Assembly (NCBI GenBank): GCA_003260075.1
Contig: QLIY01000073.1
Location: 122,464 to 186,463, forward strand
From: Phallusia mammillata
Taxonomy: Eukaryota; Chordata; Ascidiacea; Phlebobranchia; Ascidiidae
DNA length: 64,000 nucleotides
Direction of reading: 5' to 3'
Both the position numbers and the translations under genes were made by a program. A model generated the notes under the pieces. The model searched no databases and was not told the origin of the DNA. It saw nothing but the letters and a program-made list of their open reading frames with translations. Positions 24,352-35,849 of the stretch are shown piece after piece. The stretch's first letter is position 1, and each line of letters starts with the position of its first letter.

Positions 24352-24543
24352 GTTAAAATCACCGACCTTGTGTCACTTAACCAAAATATATTTAATCGAC
24401 ACATCTCAAGTAAATCAAAATTAGTTGTAAGATTGTGGGCTCTTTTTTTGTTTTGCCTTCCACTCTAGCGATCTTAGTCCAAAAACATATTGCATTAGTG
24501 CAGTGGTTTACGCAACGAACAAAATTGTTGTCGGGAATACAAT

Positions 24544-25500
24544 CCCCCCCCCCCAATATTTACTTCGGACAGCACAGAATTGGAAAAAAGTTCCACCAGT
24601 TTACACATATCTTTTTCTCTATCGCGTGGAGATCACATTTTTCGGCCCCCCCCCCCAATTGGTCTTGAACAAGGCCTTTTAGAGATGTTTGACATTAGGC
24701 CAGGCTCAGAAACGGGATACTTAGCTAGTTAAATTTATTTGAAAAAAATACTGAAACAGAGTGTAAAGTCAGCCCCAAATCAAACTCCCTTTTTAAGAAA
24801 CCCAAGCTTGAACCCGGCCTAACCTACAACTCTGGTTAAAATCATCCCCCCCCCCGCGTGTTTGTTTCATTAAACAACTGTTTGTGCTTTTAGCAAACGA
24901 AGTGTTCAGACCCCCCCCCCGGCCCGAATCTGCATCGTTTTTGGAAGCCCGTTCAGGTCCGAAAGTATAAACCCGAAACCTGGCCCGAATCTGCATCGTT
25001 TTTGGAAGCCCGTTCAGGTCCGAAAGTATGAACCCGAAACCTGGCCCGAACCTAAATCGTTTTTGGAAGCCCGTTCCGGTCCGAAAGGCAAAGTCTCAGA
25101 AAATACCAAGACAACAAACACAAAAGACAATTGGTCTTGAACAAGGCCTTTTAGAGATGTTTGACATTAGGCCAGGCTCAGAAACGGGATACTTAGCTAG
25201 TTAAATTTATTTGAAAAAAATACTGAAACAGAGTGTAAAGTCAGCCCCAAATCAAACTCCCTTTTTAAGAAACCCAAGCTTGAACCCGGCCTAACCTACA
25301 ACTCTGGTTAAAATCATCGACCTTGTGTCACTTAACCAAAATATATTTAATCGACACATCTCAAGTAAATCAAATTTAGTTGTAAGATTGTGGACTCTTT
25401 TTTTGTTTCGCCTTCCACTCTAGCGATCTTAGTCCAAAAACAGATTGCATTAGTGCAGTGGTTTACGCAACGAATAAAATTGTTGTCGGGAATACAAAAA
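24544..25500. repeat. Scrambled duplicates of the MITE block joined by poly-C
   Basis: Poly-C tracts at 24544-24554, 24646-24656, 24846-24855 and 24911-24920 separate short fragments. 24555-24645 resembles the inside of MITE 1 (about 23772-23870) at lower identity. 24656-24845 copies 24177-24362. 24856-24910 copies about 25600-25643. From 24921 on, the MITE 2 interior and its right flank recur up to about 25498. The order does not match the intact block. Confidence 0.75.
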
Positions 25501-25909
25501 TGTAAATGGATGTTTCTGTCAGTAACTTGCACACAAAAATGTTTTTTTAAGTAATGATAATGAAACACAGTCAGTGGTTATTGTTGTACTATCCGTGCGT
25601 GTTTGTTTCATTAAACAACTGTTTGTGCTTTTAGCAAACGAAGTAAATTTGCTGTTAATGTGTTGCCAGTTTAAAGTTTAAGAACCATTGTTATAACCAA
25701 ACAGGTAAATACTCTAAAATGTGACCAGGAAAAAGCTCGTTTGCTTGTTAACCAGGTATAGCCACACACGTTAGCAGAAATGAGTAATTCACATGACAAT
25801 TTATAGTCATAACAAAACAACCATGGTATCCAGCAATATATGACTGCCGTGGTGGATGTCGTTGACCTCCTTGCAAGAACCTGTATGTAACCAATCAGTA
25901 ACAAATTAG

Positions 25910-25940
25910 TCCACAGTGAGTGGGATTCGAACCCACAATA
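25910..25940 (-). mobile_element. SINE B-box fragment
   Basis: The minus strand carries GTGGGTTCGAATCCCACTCA, the same B-box region as the SINE copies at 13313 and 51720. Only this short part is recognisable. Confidence 0.4.
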
Positions 25941-26348
25941 TATGGTTTTTCTGGGGACAACATAAACATGCTCTTATGCAATCGACGGACAAACAGGAAG
26001 TTAATCGGGAAATCCGCTTTTGACAATTTGGGAAGTTGATGTCAAAACACAACGAAAGCAAAACTTGTTACGTGTGTGTTTACAGTGCTCGCCAACCATT
26101 CTACAAAACGTTAGACATTACATGGGATATTCTGCTGAGCTTATATTACAGCAATAAGTTGGAAAATGGAAACAAAGGGCGACAACTCGGCAACGCAAAT
26201 AGCTCCGTAAGTACGTTACATTAAAAAAGATATTTTGTGCAAAGTACATCTAAAAATGCTGGTGGTACACTACAGTCAACTTTGCAACTATTATGCACGG
26301 CATATACCATACAGCGGATACCTTATTATTGTCGACAGGGCTTTAGTG

Positions 26349-27694
26349 ATGAGCAGATTTGCCCAGAATATGTTGATCGTCCACAACCGTTATAGGAAAC
26401 GACATTTTAGTGAACCACTGCGAGCCAGTGAAGAACTCTGCCGCGATGCACAAGCGTAAGTGGGCCACGTGACCTTTTCAATGTTTTTAATATTGGTATG
26501 TGCACCGCTACACCATCTGTTTTTTAACACTCTGCTGTAAGAAATTACCAAGTGTGTTGTAAAATATTCGATTTTAAAAGCACAAGTACAATAAAAAAAT
26601 ACCCTTAACTTGCGACAGGCTCATGTAGGGCGTAAGACAAATGAAAGGTCGAATAACAACTTAGTTGGGGCGATTCTTTGGCTGGGGTGCATTGAATAGC
26701 CACTAAATCTAAATTCTCGATAAACTTAAGGATTAGGACTCTATAAACTGTCAATACGAGACTACTAAGGATTGCACCATGCGTCTTTCGACTTCGCAAC
26801 CCTTGTTATCACATGGCTCTTTTTGTCTGACCTTATAAAAAAGGTAGGACCCAATCATTAAAATTCGTTTAAGCAACATCATGTAAATTAATTACTAGTT
26901 GGGCGGAGAGTTTGGCTCAAGAGGGAAAAGTAAAGCATGCGAGCTGGGAGGCAAGACAAGGAGACGGAGAAAATCTCTACAAGATTGTTGGGAGAAAATG
27001 GCGGAAAGCAAAATACGTAACAAGGAAATGGTACAAAGAACGGAGAAAATACGAGCAGGGAAAACCAGGAAGACAACCAGGAACAAGTGAGTGGAACGTT
27101 TGATTAGGTTTGGTGTTTTGACTTGGGTAAAAAGTGTTACAGAAGCAAAACAATATTATTGAAATCAGTTCGAATGAAAAATAAAACGATTTTGTTTGAA
27201 TGATTTTTTTGTATTTAGGTCAGAGCTTTTCAATTTTTTTCACTACAGCGACAACAATCTTGTTTTATTAGAGCTTTTAGCCAACAAAATTCATCTGATG
27301 AAATATGCACCACACATAAAATACCAGGGACGGTGCTGACATTTTAGGTATTTAGTAGTATGGCAATATGTTAATTGAAATTGGCTAGTGACTACCATTT
27401 CGACCTGTAGGCCCCGTTAAAGTAGCACATATTGTATTTCTACGTGAACCAGTAACGGCGCACGTGTTCCAATAAATATTTGTGAAAAATTTTTTTTCGT
27501 TTTATCATTTAGGCGAATTTACACAACTGGTGTGGAAATCGACGATTGAATTTGGAGCAGGAATCGCAAAAACGAAGGAGGGGGCTCATTTAGTGGTGGC
27601 GAGGTACAGACCTGCAGGGAACCTCATGGCTGAATACAGGGAAAATGTTTCAAGGAAAAAATCCCGATACCAACTGGAAGTTAAACCTGGATGA
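26349..27694 (+). CDS. GLIPR2/GAPR-1-like CAP-domain protein
   Basis: Single-domain CAP superfamily protein without a signal peptide, like the Golgi-associated GAPR-1. Exons 26349-26455, 26899-27086 and 27513-27694 join in frame to 158 residues, close to the usual size for GLIPR2. Visible CAP features: HNRYRKRH near the N-terminus (His12), AWAESLAQEGKVKHAS, GDGENLY, EFTQLVWK and VARYRPAGN. The second conserved His of the CAP site, normally in a GHFT-type motif, is glutamate here (SEFT), so the usual two-His site is incomplete. A start further upstream is possible: 26036-26210 is open and ends in a GTAAGT donor. The C-terminal tail after ENV is basic. Confidence 0.82.
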
Positions 27695-28039
27695 CAGATT
27701 TAACCGTCCAACATGAAATTGTACAGCTCCCATTTGAACTTGTACCATTTTATATGTATTTTCTTGAACACAGTGTAAAAAGTTTGCACTGATGATAACA
27801 ACAATGTTTAAACGGGGGAACATAAACTGTTTTATTAAACACAAGATTACTGGCAGTTTTTGTTTTCGAACTGCACATTTAGTCATGACGGTATTTGGTG
27901 TTTCTACATACATTATTATCGTCATAAGCAAAGTGGTTTTCGGTCTAATATATTTAGGGTTTAAGCAAAATAACGTAGTTTTTTGAAATATCATGATAAA
28001 ATATTTTTCACAAAAATGCCTACCTGTGAAAAAGTTCAT

Positions 28040-28872
28040 TTATTTCGAAGTTTCAAGTAACTTGGCCAGGGCATTTCTGTTAGATTCCCCATACACTGCT
28101 TCCTTAGTAGCGGTACGAACTCTTTCACTTGTTGGATGTTGGAGTAAATCGGATAAGCGTTGTCGCAAGTGGGCGCTGGTGACACAATCGTCACCGGAGT
28201 AACTGCTTGAAGCCTGAAACTGAAAAATCAAAGTGTTTACTATCTTCCGGTGCAAGTAGGCCTACATACTATTCTGGTTAAGAGCAAAAATAGCACTTGG
28301 TATAACTATCTCGATTAATGGAAATTCACATCTCGCTTGTTCCTAAGCTATAGCTTCAGATTTAGTAAAAATTAACACGGAATTCGTTTGAAATATCTTT
28401 TAACATTGTATATGCCGTATATCTGATGTGCGTACTGCGTACATTGATTAGGGCGTCGCGACGCACAGTTTGAGAACTACCGAGTTACACCATTGCCCAA
28501 GTAACTAAAATATCTATTTCGGTTTTGCGAAAATGGATCAACTTATAAATTAATATACTGTAACAAAACATCTTTACCTGTTTTATGTCAACAGATGAAG
28601 CCAGCTGAGTAATTGCGCCCAGATACATGCGATAGATTTCAAAGTAATTGGAAACCAGATCCAGAACAACCGATCTTGGCAAATGCATCAGCTCATAATT
28701 TATTTTTTCGCGCTTTTTTATCCACTCCAGGAGACATTTAAAGTAGAGACTGGTTTCTGGCACACGCAAAGGATTCACCTCTGACTTGGCGAGCAGGGAT
28801 TGGAGGATAATTGACACGCATGACTTGTTAGTAGTTGCAGCGTCGAACGTATAAATAATGAAATTGCTTGTT
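28040..28872 (-). CDS. 3' exons of an unrecognised helical protein
   Basis: Two exons, 28872-28578 and 28213-28040, join at phase 0 and end at TAA. Together they encode about 155 residues of a C-terminus. The first is leucine-rich and looks helical (for example LYFKCLLEWIKKREK and VVLDLVSNYFEIYRMYL); the second ends ALAKLLETSK. Frame continuity, an acceptor before 28872 and the donor at 28578 support real coding. Upstream exons should lie to the right on the minus strand, but I could not identify them. No family recognised. Confidence 0.6.
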
Positions 28873-28941
28873 CTGAAAATATTTGTAAAAAAAGTTTGGT
28901 TTAAAACCTTACTTTAATGTATATTACACATACTGCAGGTA

Positions 28942-29107
28942 CAGGAAACCTTTTAAACCGGATCTTCGCCTAATTCGGACAAAACTCAAGATTCAAATAG
29001 TTTGTAATGTGGCAAGGCTTGAACTAATCGACATCGGATAATCCGAATCTTAACCTAATCCGGACATTTTTTGGTCCGAACGGGTCCGGATTAACCGTGG
29101 TTTACTG
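28942..29107. mobile_element. Tc1/mariner (pogo-like) MITE
   Basis: The ends are CAGGAAACC...CCGGAT and ATCCGG...GGTTTACTG-type inverted repeats, flanked by TA on each side (28940-28941 and 29108-29109). The interior has 'cctaattcggac' repeats in both orientations. This fits a Tigger/pogo-like non-autonomous element. Confidence 0.6.
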
Positions 29108-29741
29108 TATAGGTTATACAATGTTTACAATAAAAATCGTTTTAGAAAACATTTTCTGTGCGGGAAAAGGGGTAAAACGAACGAAATAATGAAAGAATCT
29201 GGTCTTTGTGTCCAGGATCGAGAATCCAGTTGAAAGTAATGATTAACTGCAATCTGAACAGAAGCTAGCATTGTGGGACACTAAGGTTACGAGATAAGAG
29301 GAGAGTGCATATTTGGTTCAAGCAAACTCGGTCGAGATTATTATGTGTTGAGGTAAGCGCCCGCAAAGGTTTTGTTGAGTCAACTTAAGCTAAAGTTTAG
29401 TGAGCTGTAAGATTTTGCAAAAGGTGGGAGAAAATATCTTGGTTATCAGTCTTAGTATGTTTATAGGATATTGGATATTTATTTTAACTTAAGTTTTAGG
29501 AAAATTTTGAATCCGTATTGATTTTGTTTTTCTTATTTCTTTAACCATTTTAAAATGTAAGAGTATTTGTCACAAAGAAAGTGTTGTTCATTCGAATATG
29601 GGGTTACAGCTAACAGCCAATAGGTTGTTTTTTGTTTTTGGTCAGTTTTAACCTAAAATGCCTTTTTATAAAGATGAAAACGAGTCGTATGACATTTTTT
29701 AATGAGTAAAACACTGAGCAATTAGCATGTAAAACTCAACT

Positions 29742-32700
29742 ATGGACTTTTGCTTCAAGAAGTCAATCCTAATTCTGATAACCTCAATTCAGTTGCCGAC
29801 TCCTGCATTGCCAAGCGGCACCACAAGTCCATGTACATTGCCAGTAAGTTCAACTATGCACATATCTTTGCAACGTTACTTTAATTTGCCCAAACAAACA
29901 CCTAAATCGGCGCGAAGGCCAGAGAAATTGAATAAATGTTGAAACAAACCATTGGAGAGAAGGCATGAGTTTGGAAAAAATAACTAAATGTTTTGCAGTA
30001 AATGTTCGACTAGTCTATGGCTATTTGGTACTGGACCATACGCGCACCTTGACAGTGTAATGTGGCCGAAAATGATAATTTTTTGCCAAATAAAATCTAA
30101 AAAAAGTTACGTCCCTTAATCATCGTTCCTAATAATTGTTTTAATGGTCTGTATAACTTCCAGGATTTGTATACAATACCAACTATGCCATATATGGACA
30201 ACATATATACAAATCTTAAGTCGAAACAAAGAGTAATCGACTGCTAGTTTCAAAATGAATGTTTTTAGGAGCAGTATTGCCCATCAGGTTGCGTGGTTGA
30301 CCAACAAATTAAAGAGTTTGAGAATCGACTTGCCGCTGAAGTTGACCGCGCTCGAAAGTGTATCAGATCATGTCAGCACCGACTCTATCAGACAAGCAGT
30401 AACTCTACGGCACAAAGAAAAGCGGCGTTGCAAAGTCCAACTTATCAAGGTAAACTTTAACTTAACATCACACTTTTAAAAAAATTAACGATTCGTGACG
30501 TCATGAGCGGTGATTAAAATTGATTACGTCACACAAATCTCCAAGTGTCTCAAGTACAAAACTTCACAAGCCAGCCAAGACTATACGCTTATATGTAACT
30601 CATATCAATTACAGATTAGAGTAAGTCGCCCAAAAAGGCCGACCCACGGGCTAGATGTTACTTGTCCGGGCTTTGCATTGCCTTTCACGTCGATTTTAAT
30701 TCGTTTCTACCGCTCTTACAGGGGTAAGATATAGTAATGTCAAAAGTAGCGAACTAACATTAGGTTTTGTATGCCAGCCTTAAAATATATTTTTTTCAGA
30801 CCGTTTGGAACGATTGCGAATAAAGAATGAACGCTTAGCTCGGCACTTTAAAGAAGCTTTACGACACGTTGTAAACCAGGACAATGAACTCGACGATTTA
30901 AGAAGGATAGCAGAGGCACAAGAAAGTCAACTACAAGGTATCGTACACCGACGATATAATATCGCGATACACGTAAGATTAGGTACACAGAACGAGGACT
31001 TATACTATTGTAATCCAGTACGATAAAATAAAGCCTTTAATTAAAAAGTTTCGCCAAACTTTTGTCATCATCAGTAAAGTAGCACAAGTCAAGTAGTAAA
31101 AAGGTCATTTTAATTTTTTTTTGCTTTTCTTAGACATGGAACGAGCAGCAAGAGAGGTTCAACGTTTTTGTGTACAAAACTGCCCAGCATCACCAAGTGG
31201 TATGACACATAAGTTTATTGATCCATATTTTTTGTTTACCGAATTAACTGACAATAGTTGCATAAACAAACACATGACCTGTATAAACACAGCACGCCTA
31301 TAGACGTTGTTTTCTTAGGTTACGCCAATATTTTAAAACTACTTTTTCAAATGTCAGAATTAAAATGTTTAATTTGAGAATTTTGGCTAAAACTCCAGAT
31401 ATACCGTGTGTCCAAATCCAAAGGTTCGAACAAAACTAAACAAAAATGCTTGTCGTAAAACTCCTATTTTGTTATGTAAACTTCCAAGTTGAACTCATTC
31501 ATAGTATTGTGTTGTATTTAATGCAGTTCAAAGAGACGACCCGACATGTGAAAATTGTAACCCAAACGGTGGAGGAACCCGCACCGCGTCACAACTACGT
31601 CCCAGCCACGTGTGTAGAGTGCGGAATGCGCCTGTGATGAAAGATTGTGGAGCCCTGCTGAACGCTGGCCACACAGGTGCAGTTTGCGTAGGAAAAATAG
31701 AACCTTCCATTTTGCCTTTGTAGTTGACACAAGATCCAACTGCAGCAGCAACGACGGTAAAACAATTATTCTTACAATATATATTATAGGTATTAAACAA
31801 TAGGGTGAAAGATTTAGAGAGCTTAAAATGTAACATTTTGATCTGGCATTTTCCCTGACAACCAAAATAAAGTTCTGCATTTCGGTTATTCATGATGCAA
31901 AGTAAAAATACACTGAGCTCTGGACATTTCTTATATGTTGCCGTTTTTACAGAGAGTGGAATTTATATGATTCAACCTGGACAAGCATCTAACGCCTTCA
32001 AAGTTTACTGCGACATGGAGACGGACGGTGGTGGGTGGGCAGTTATACAGAGAAGGGTTAACGGTGAACTTGACTTTGACAGGAACTGGATGGAGTATAA
32101 AAAAGGTAAACAAAATTCTAAACACCAAGACCATCTAGCCACAAAGCGGATTTCCGACTGAACTTTGTTTGGTAAAGGGTGGCAATCTGTAAACGAGACT
32201 GACTTGTACGAGGTTTCGCACTATGGCATGTACAATTGATCAGGGCTAGTGCAACATTAGAAGAGTTACAATGTAGGCTATTTAAGCTACAATGTATGTT
32301 GGCATATGGTAGTTGTCAGCGAAAATGGACAATATAAAACACCTTTTTTACATATGCTATCTAAACAGTAGAACACTTACAAAAAATGTATTTGTAGGCT
32401 TTGGAGAAATTCAAGATTACTGCGAGGGAGAGTTCTGGTTGGGAAATGAAAAGATAATGCATATGACGAGCGAATTCTACCAAACGATTCGATTCGTGTT
32501 AACGAACTGGGACAGAGAGACCCGGTTTGCTCAGTACCTGTATTTCCGAGTCAATCCTGAGTCGAGCCTTTACATGATGCAAATCTCAGTGTATGATGGA
32601 AGCCACAGTAATCTCAGCGACTCTATGTCCGGCCGTACGTAGTGAGTACATATGGATGTTTTAAGACGGCAAAGTAGCATGTTTTGTAGTTTAAACCAAG

Positions 32701-33959
32701 TTTTTCTAAAATTCTTTTTTCTAAACTGTTATATGTACCGTGCCCTGAACAGCTTGTTAATTAAGTCTCTACATTGCCCACAAAATACACCAAACTTGAA
32801 GTTGGTTAAGAGTGACATCAGTGTACCAATTTTCGATTTCATGTTAAAAATATTCAAAATTACGAAATTATTCATGTTGTTTATTTTGAAGAGATATGCG
32901 ACCAAATTTCCACTTTTCACTCTATTCTGATTTAACATTCCACATTTTTGCCCCTTGTTGATTGTCCAACGCCCCATTAATATAGCAAACGCCCAGGGAG
33001 GCATTGACGCCCGTTTTGGGAACCACTGGGTTAGAGTTGAAAGCTGGTTAGAAGTTGGAGCCGAACACCCGCGTTTTTTAAAGATCGACAATCGCTTTCG
33101 ACCCCCGAAAAACTTTGACTACCGGTATACTAAAGATTACTATTTGTCCTTTTCTCCACTTGATTCATACGCACATGAGTAAAACTGCTTTTAAATTAAA
33201 AAAATACAATTAGCCCAGATGCTGAGAAGAGGACTCCAAACAATATGGACTTCACCACGAAAGATCAAGACAACGACCGTTATGCTGAAGGCAACTGCGC
33301 CATATCGAGAAGAGATCAAGAGGATGATGGTTCAAACACCGGGACAGGAGGGTGGTGGTATAATGAATGTCATTCGGCAAATCTCAACGGTGTATATTAC
33401 GAAGGTTCATACTGACACAAAATATCGTTAGTGTGGTAAAGTTCTAGTTTATGAATCGATAACAGCCTATACAGAAAACGTTTTTTCACTAACTTTTAAG
33501 TGTTTTTGGCGTGGTTAAATCCCGATGTAACATAATACCTCCTACATGATTGCGAAATACCTACATTATTCACTGCCCGAAACAAAATTGCCAAAGAGCT
33601 TGAACAAATACTAAATATAGTGCATCTCATCGCAAACACTTCGCTGTGGTGATGACCAGGGCAAAACTTAAAAACTGTAAGAGTTTCAAAGGCTTAAACA
33701 TGCATATTACAGTCATGTACTTTAGGAGTAAAGCATTACATGTATTGTAGTACATTGCTGAAACAACAGCATAGCTACTAACTGTTACTGCTGTGAATGT
33801 CGTTAACAAAAACACTGCACAGGTGGTCACTACAGCCATGACAGAAGTTCCAATGGATATGACGGGGACGGCATTATATGGAATTCATGGACGGGAACAC
33901 ACTACTCGATGAAAGCCACAGAAATGAAAACAAGACCATTCGATTTTCGCGGACCCTAA
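29742..33959 (+). CDS. FReD A: secreted coiled-coil fibrinogen-domain protein
   Basis: Nine exons join in frame to 449 residues: 29742-29843, 30269-30449, 30800-30937, 31134-31199, 31527-31676, 31953-32105, 32398-32634, 33219-33404 and 33823-33959. A signal peptide (residues 1 to about 24) is followed by a CPSGC motif, a charged heptad-like coiled coil (about 38-150), a short cysteine-rich hinge, and a fibrinogen C-terminal domain from KDCGALL (about 201) to the end. Hallmarks: [24 protein letters not shown], the calcium-loop [29 protein letters not shown] and EMKTRP. Such proteins are oligomeric secreted recognition or matrix proteins (ficolin, angiopoietin and tenascin domains). Closest subfamily not assignable by eye. 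The exon 7-8 join uses the donor at 32635 and acceptor at 33218. Confidence 0.88.
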
Positions 33960-34159
33960 CCCCCAAAAGAAAGACTAAACAAGTGGTAGTTTTAAATTGA
34001 TTTTTTCATGACTTGTGTTTCCTTATTTTCGTTGTTGTTGGAATTGCTTTAGTGTACAGTCGTTCATCATAACTTTGTGCATATATATACGCATTGCTGT
34101 GTTTTGCTATTATGTGTTAATTTTTGCTGTTATTATGTTGAACCTCACGACGCATGTCA

Positions 34160-34165
34160 AATAAA
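34160..34165 (+). terminator. Poly(A) signal of FReD A
   Basis: AATAAA 200 bases after the FReD A stop codon. Confidence 0.55.
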
Positions 34166-35145
34166 ACAAAGTCTGTAGCTTTCAAAGTGTGGAGTACCAA
34201 CAAATCTTAATCCACATACGATTAGTTGCGACAACGTATTTAACAGAGTTTCTATCCAATCCAAAAAGTTCGTTTGATCAAGTGTGGGAACAAATATAAC
34301 GGTTCACGGAGAAACAATTAACTTGCGTGTACGAAAATTGGGTTTTCACAAATTTTTGTGAAACAGTTTTCCCCGCAGGTATTCAACAATTGCAGAAAAT
34401 TAGACCCCTCCGGATACATATCATCTAAATGAATTCGCCACGTCAATGAGGCTTGCTGCAAAAATAATCAACGTTTATACTAACAAAAACACCAAAATTT
34501 TTAGTAAATTCGACTAAAACATTTTGAAGTTGACGTGATGGCCTGCATACTTTTTCCGAACATATTCGACTACAAAATATGTAGGAAAATTAGGTTAAAG
34601 GCCTTATTTCTGTGTAAAACGTCACGACGTTTCTAAAGTTAGTGACATAACGTCAACAACAATAGTAAAATCGAAAAGATTTTTCAAATAAAAATATTGG
34701 CTTGCATGTTCTTGCTTAAAAGATTTTGAACTTCAAATGTGTATTTGTTTGTGTCCTTGTAGTTTCTTGTCTGCTTACAGATGTTTTTTTTAATTGGGTT
34801 CATGTGATTTTGGGTTTCAAAGTTGACTCTGACATTCATAAATACTGAGAAGCACAGCTTTAAATGCAGTTTGTTTCATAATCTGCAAACAAACGAAGAC
34901 CACAGGTTCCCTGAGAGAACTGCATTGTTTGCTAATCACTTCACACAAAAGCGAGGTAGAAAATTCTTTACAAGATACAGAAGTGTCTTTTCATAACTGC
35001 CAACCACTTAACATTATCTCCAAAAGTTGACATAACCTTTGGCAAACAAACGATTGACCTCTGAATTTTCGTCAGAGATTGATACAAGATTGCTGTCTAA
35101 CGCCAAAGTCTAAAGGAAGCCTGTTTGAAAGGTTATTTTGCAATA
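34166..35145. other. Intergenic DNA between FReD A and FReD B
   Basis: About 980 bases with no ORF or repeat of note; expected to hold the FReD B promoter. I see no convincing TATA box. Confidence 0.4.
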
Positions 35146-35764
35146 ATGTGTTTTTCAAAGGTCGGTTTGGGACTTATGTTTTTTCTTCTTGTTGTTGAGG
35201 TAAGTTTAAAACGAAAAAATACATTTAGCAAATTAAAACTTCATTAAGATTGAAGTATTAGACAAGCTGGTTTAATGCTGTGGCCAGATTAAAGTCACAA
35301 ATCGACAAAAAAAATTATATTCTTGGTTTTAAATATTTGTAATTTTGATGTATGTCAGTTATTTGATCAAATAACTTGGCATGCACAACTAGCAGCCAAA
35401 TTTGATAACCGGAGAAAAGTTTAATCCTTTTTAGACGGAGTTTACTTTAGCCAAGCGCCAACTTCCTCTTGGTAACACAAGCGTGCAGTGTCATTCCGAA
35501 AGATGGGTAGGTATGAGGTTACAACTTAAATGCAAGTATGTAATACATATGCGCCGCATTGCAAAAAAAGAAATAAGTCGACATCGTATCAAAGCACACG
35601 GGTTTAGCACAAGGTTCATAATTATTTACACTTACTATAAGTTACTAGCGTTTGTTAGTTTAAGCTAGTTAGGTGATTTTGTATATATCAAGCACATTTG
35701 TTTGCCAAAAACTGCTTTATTTTCATTCTTTAAAACATTGTGAGAATTGTAAGGGTTCATAATG

Positions 35765-35849
<85 letters not shown>

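Noticed and set aside
33005..33035. GGGAACCACTGGGTTAGAG as the right end of another hAT MITE.
   Set aside because: No matching left terminus or 8-bp duplication found upstream.
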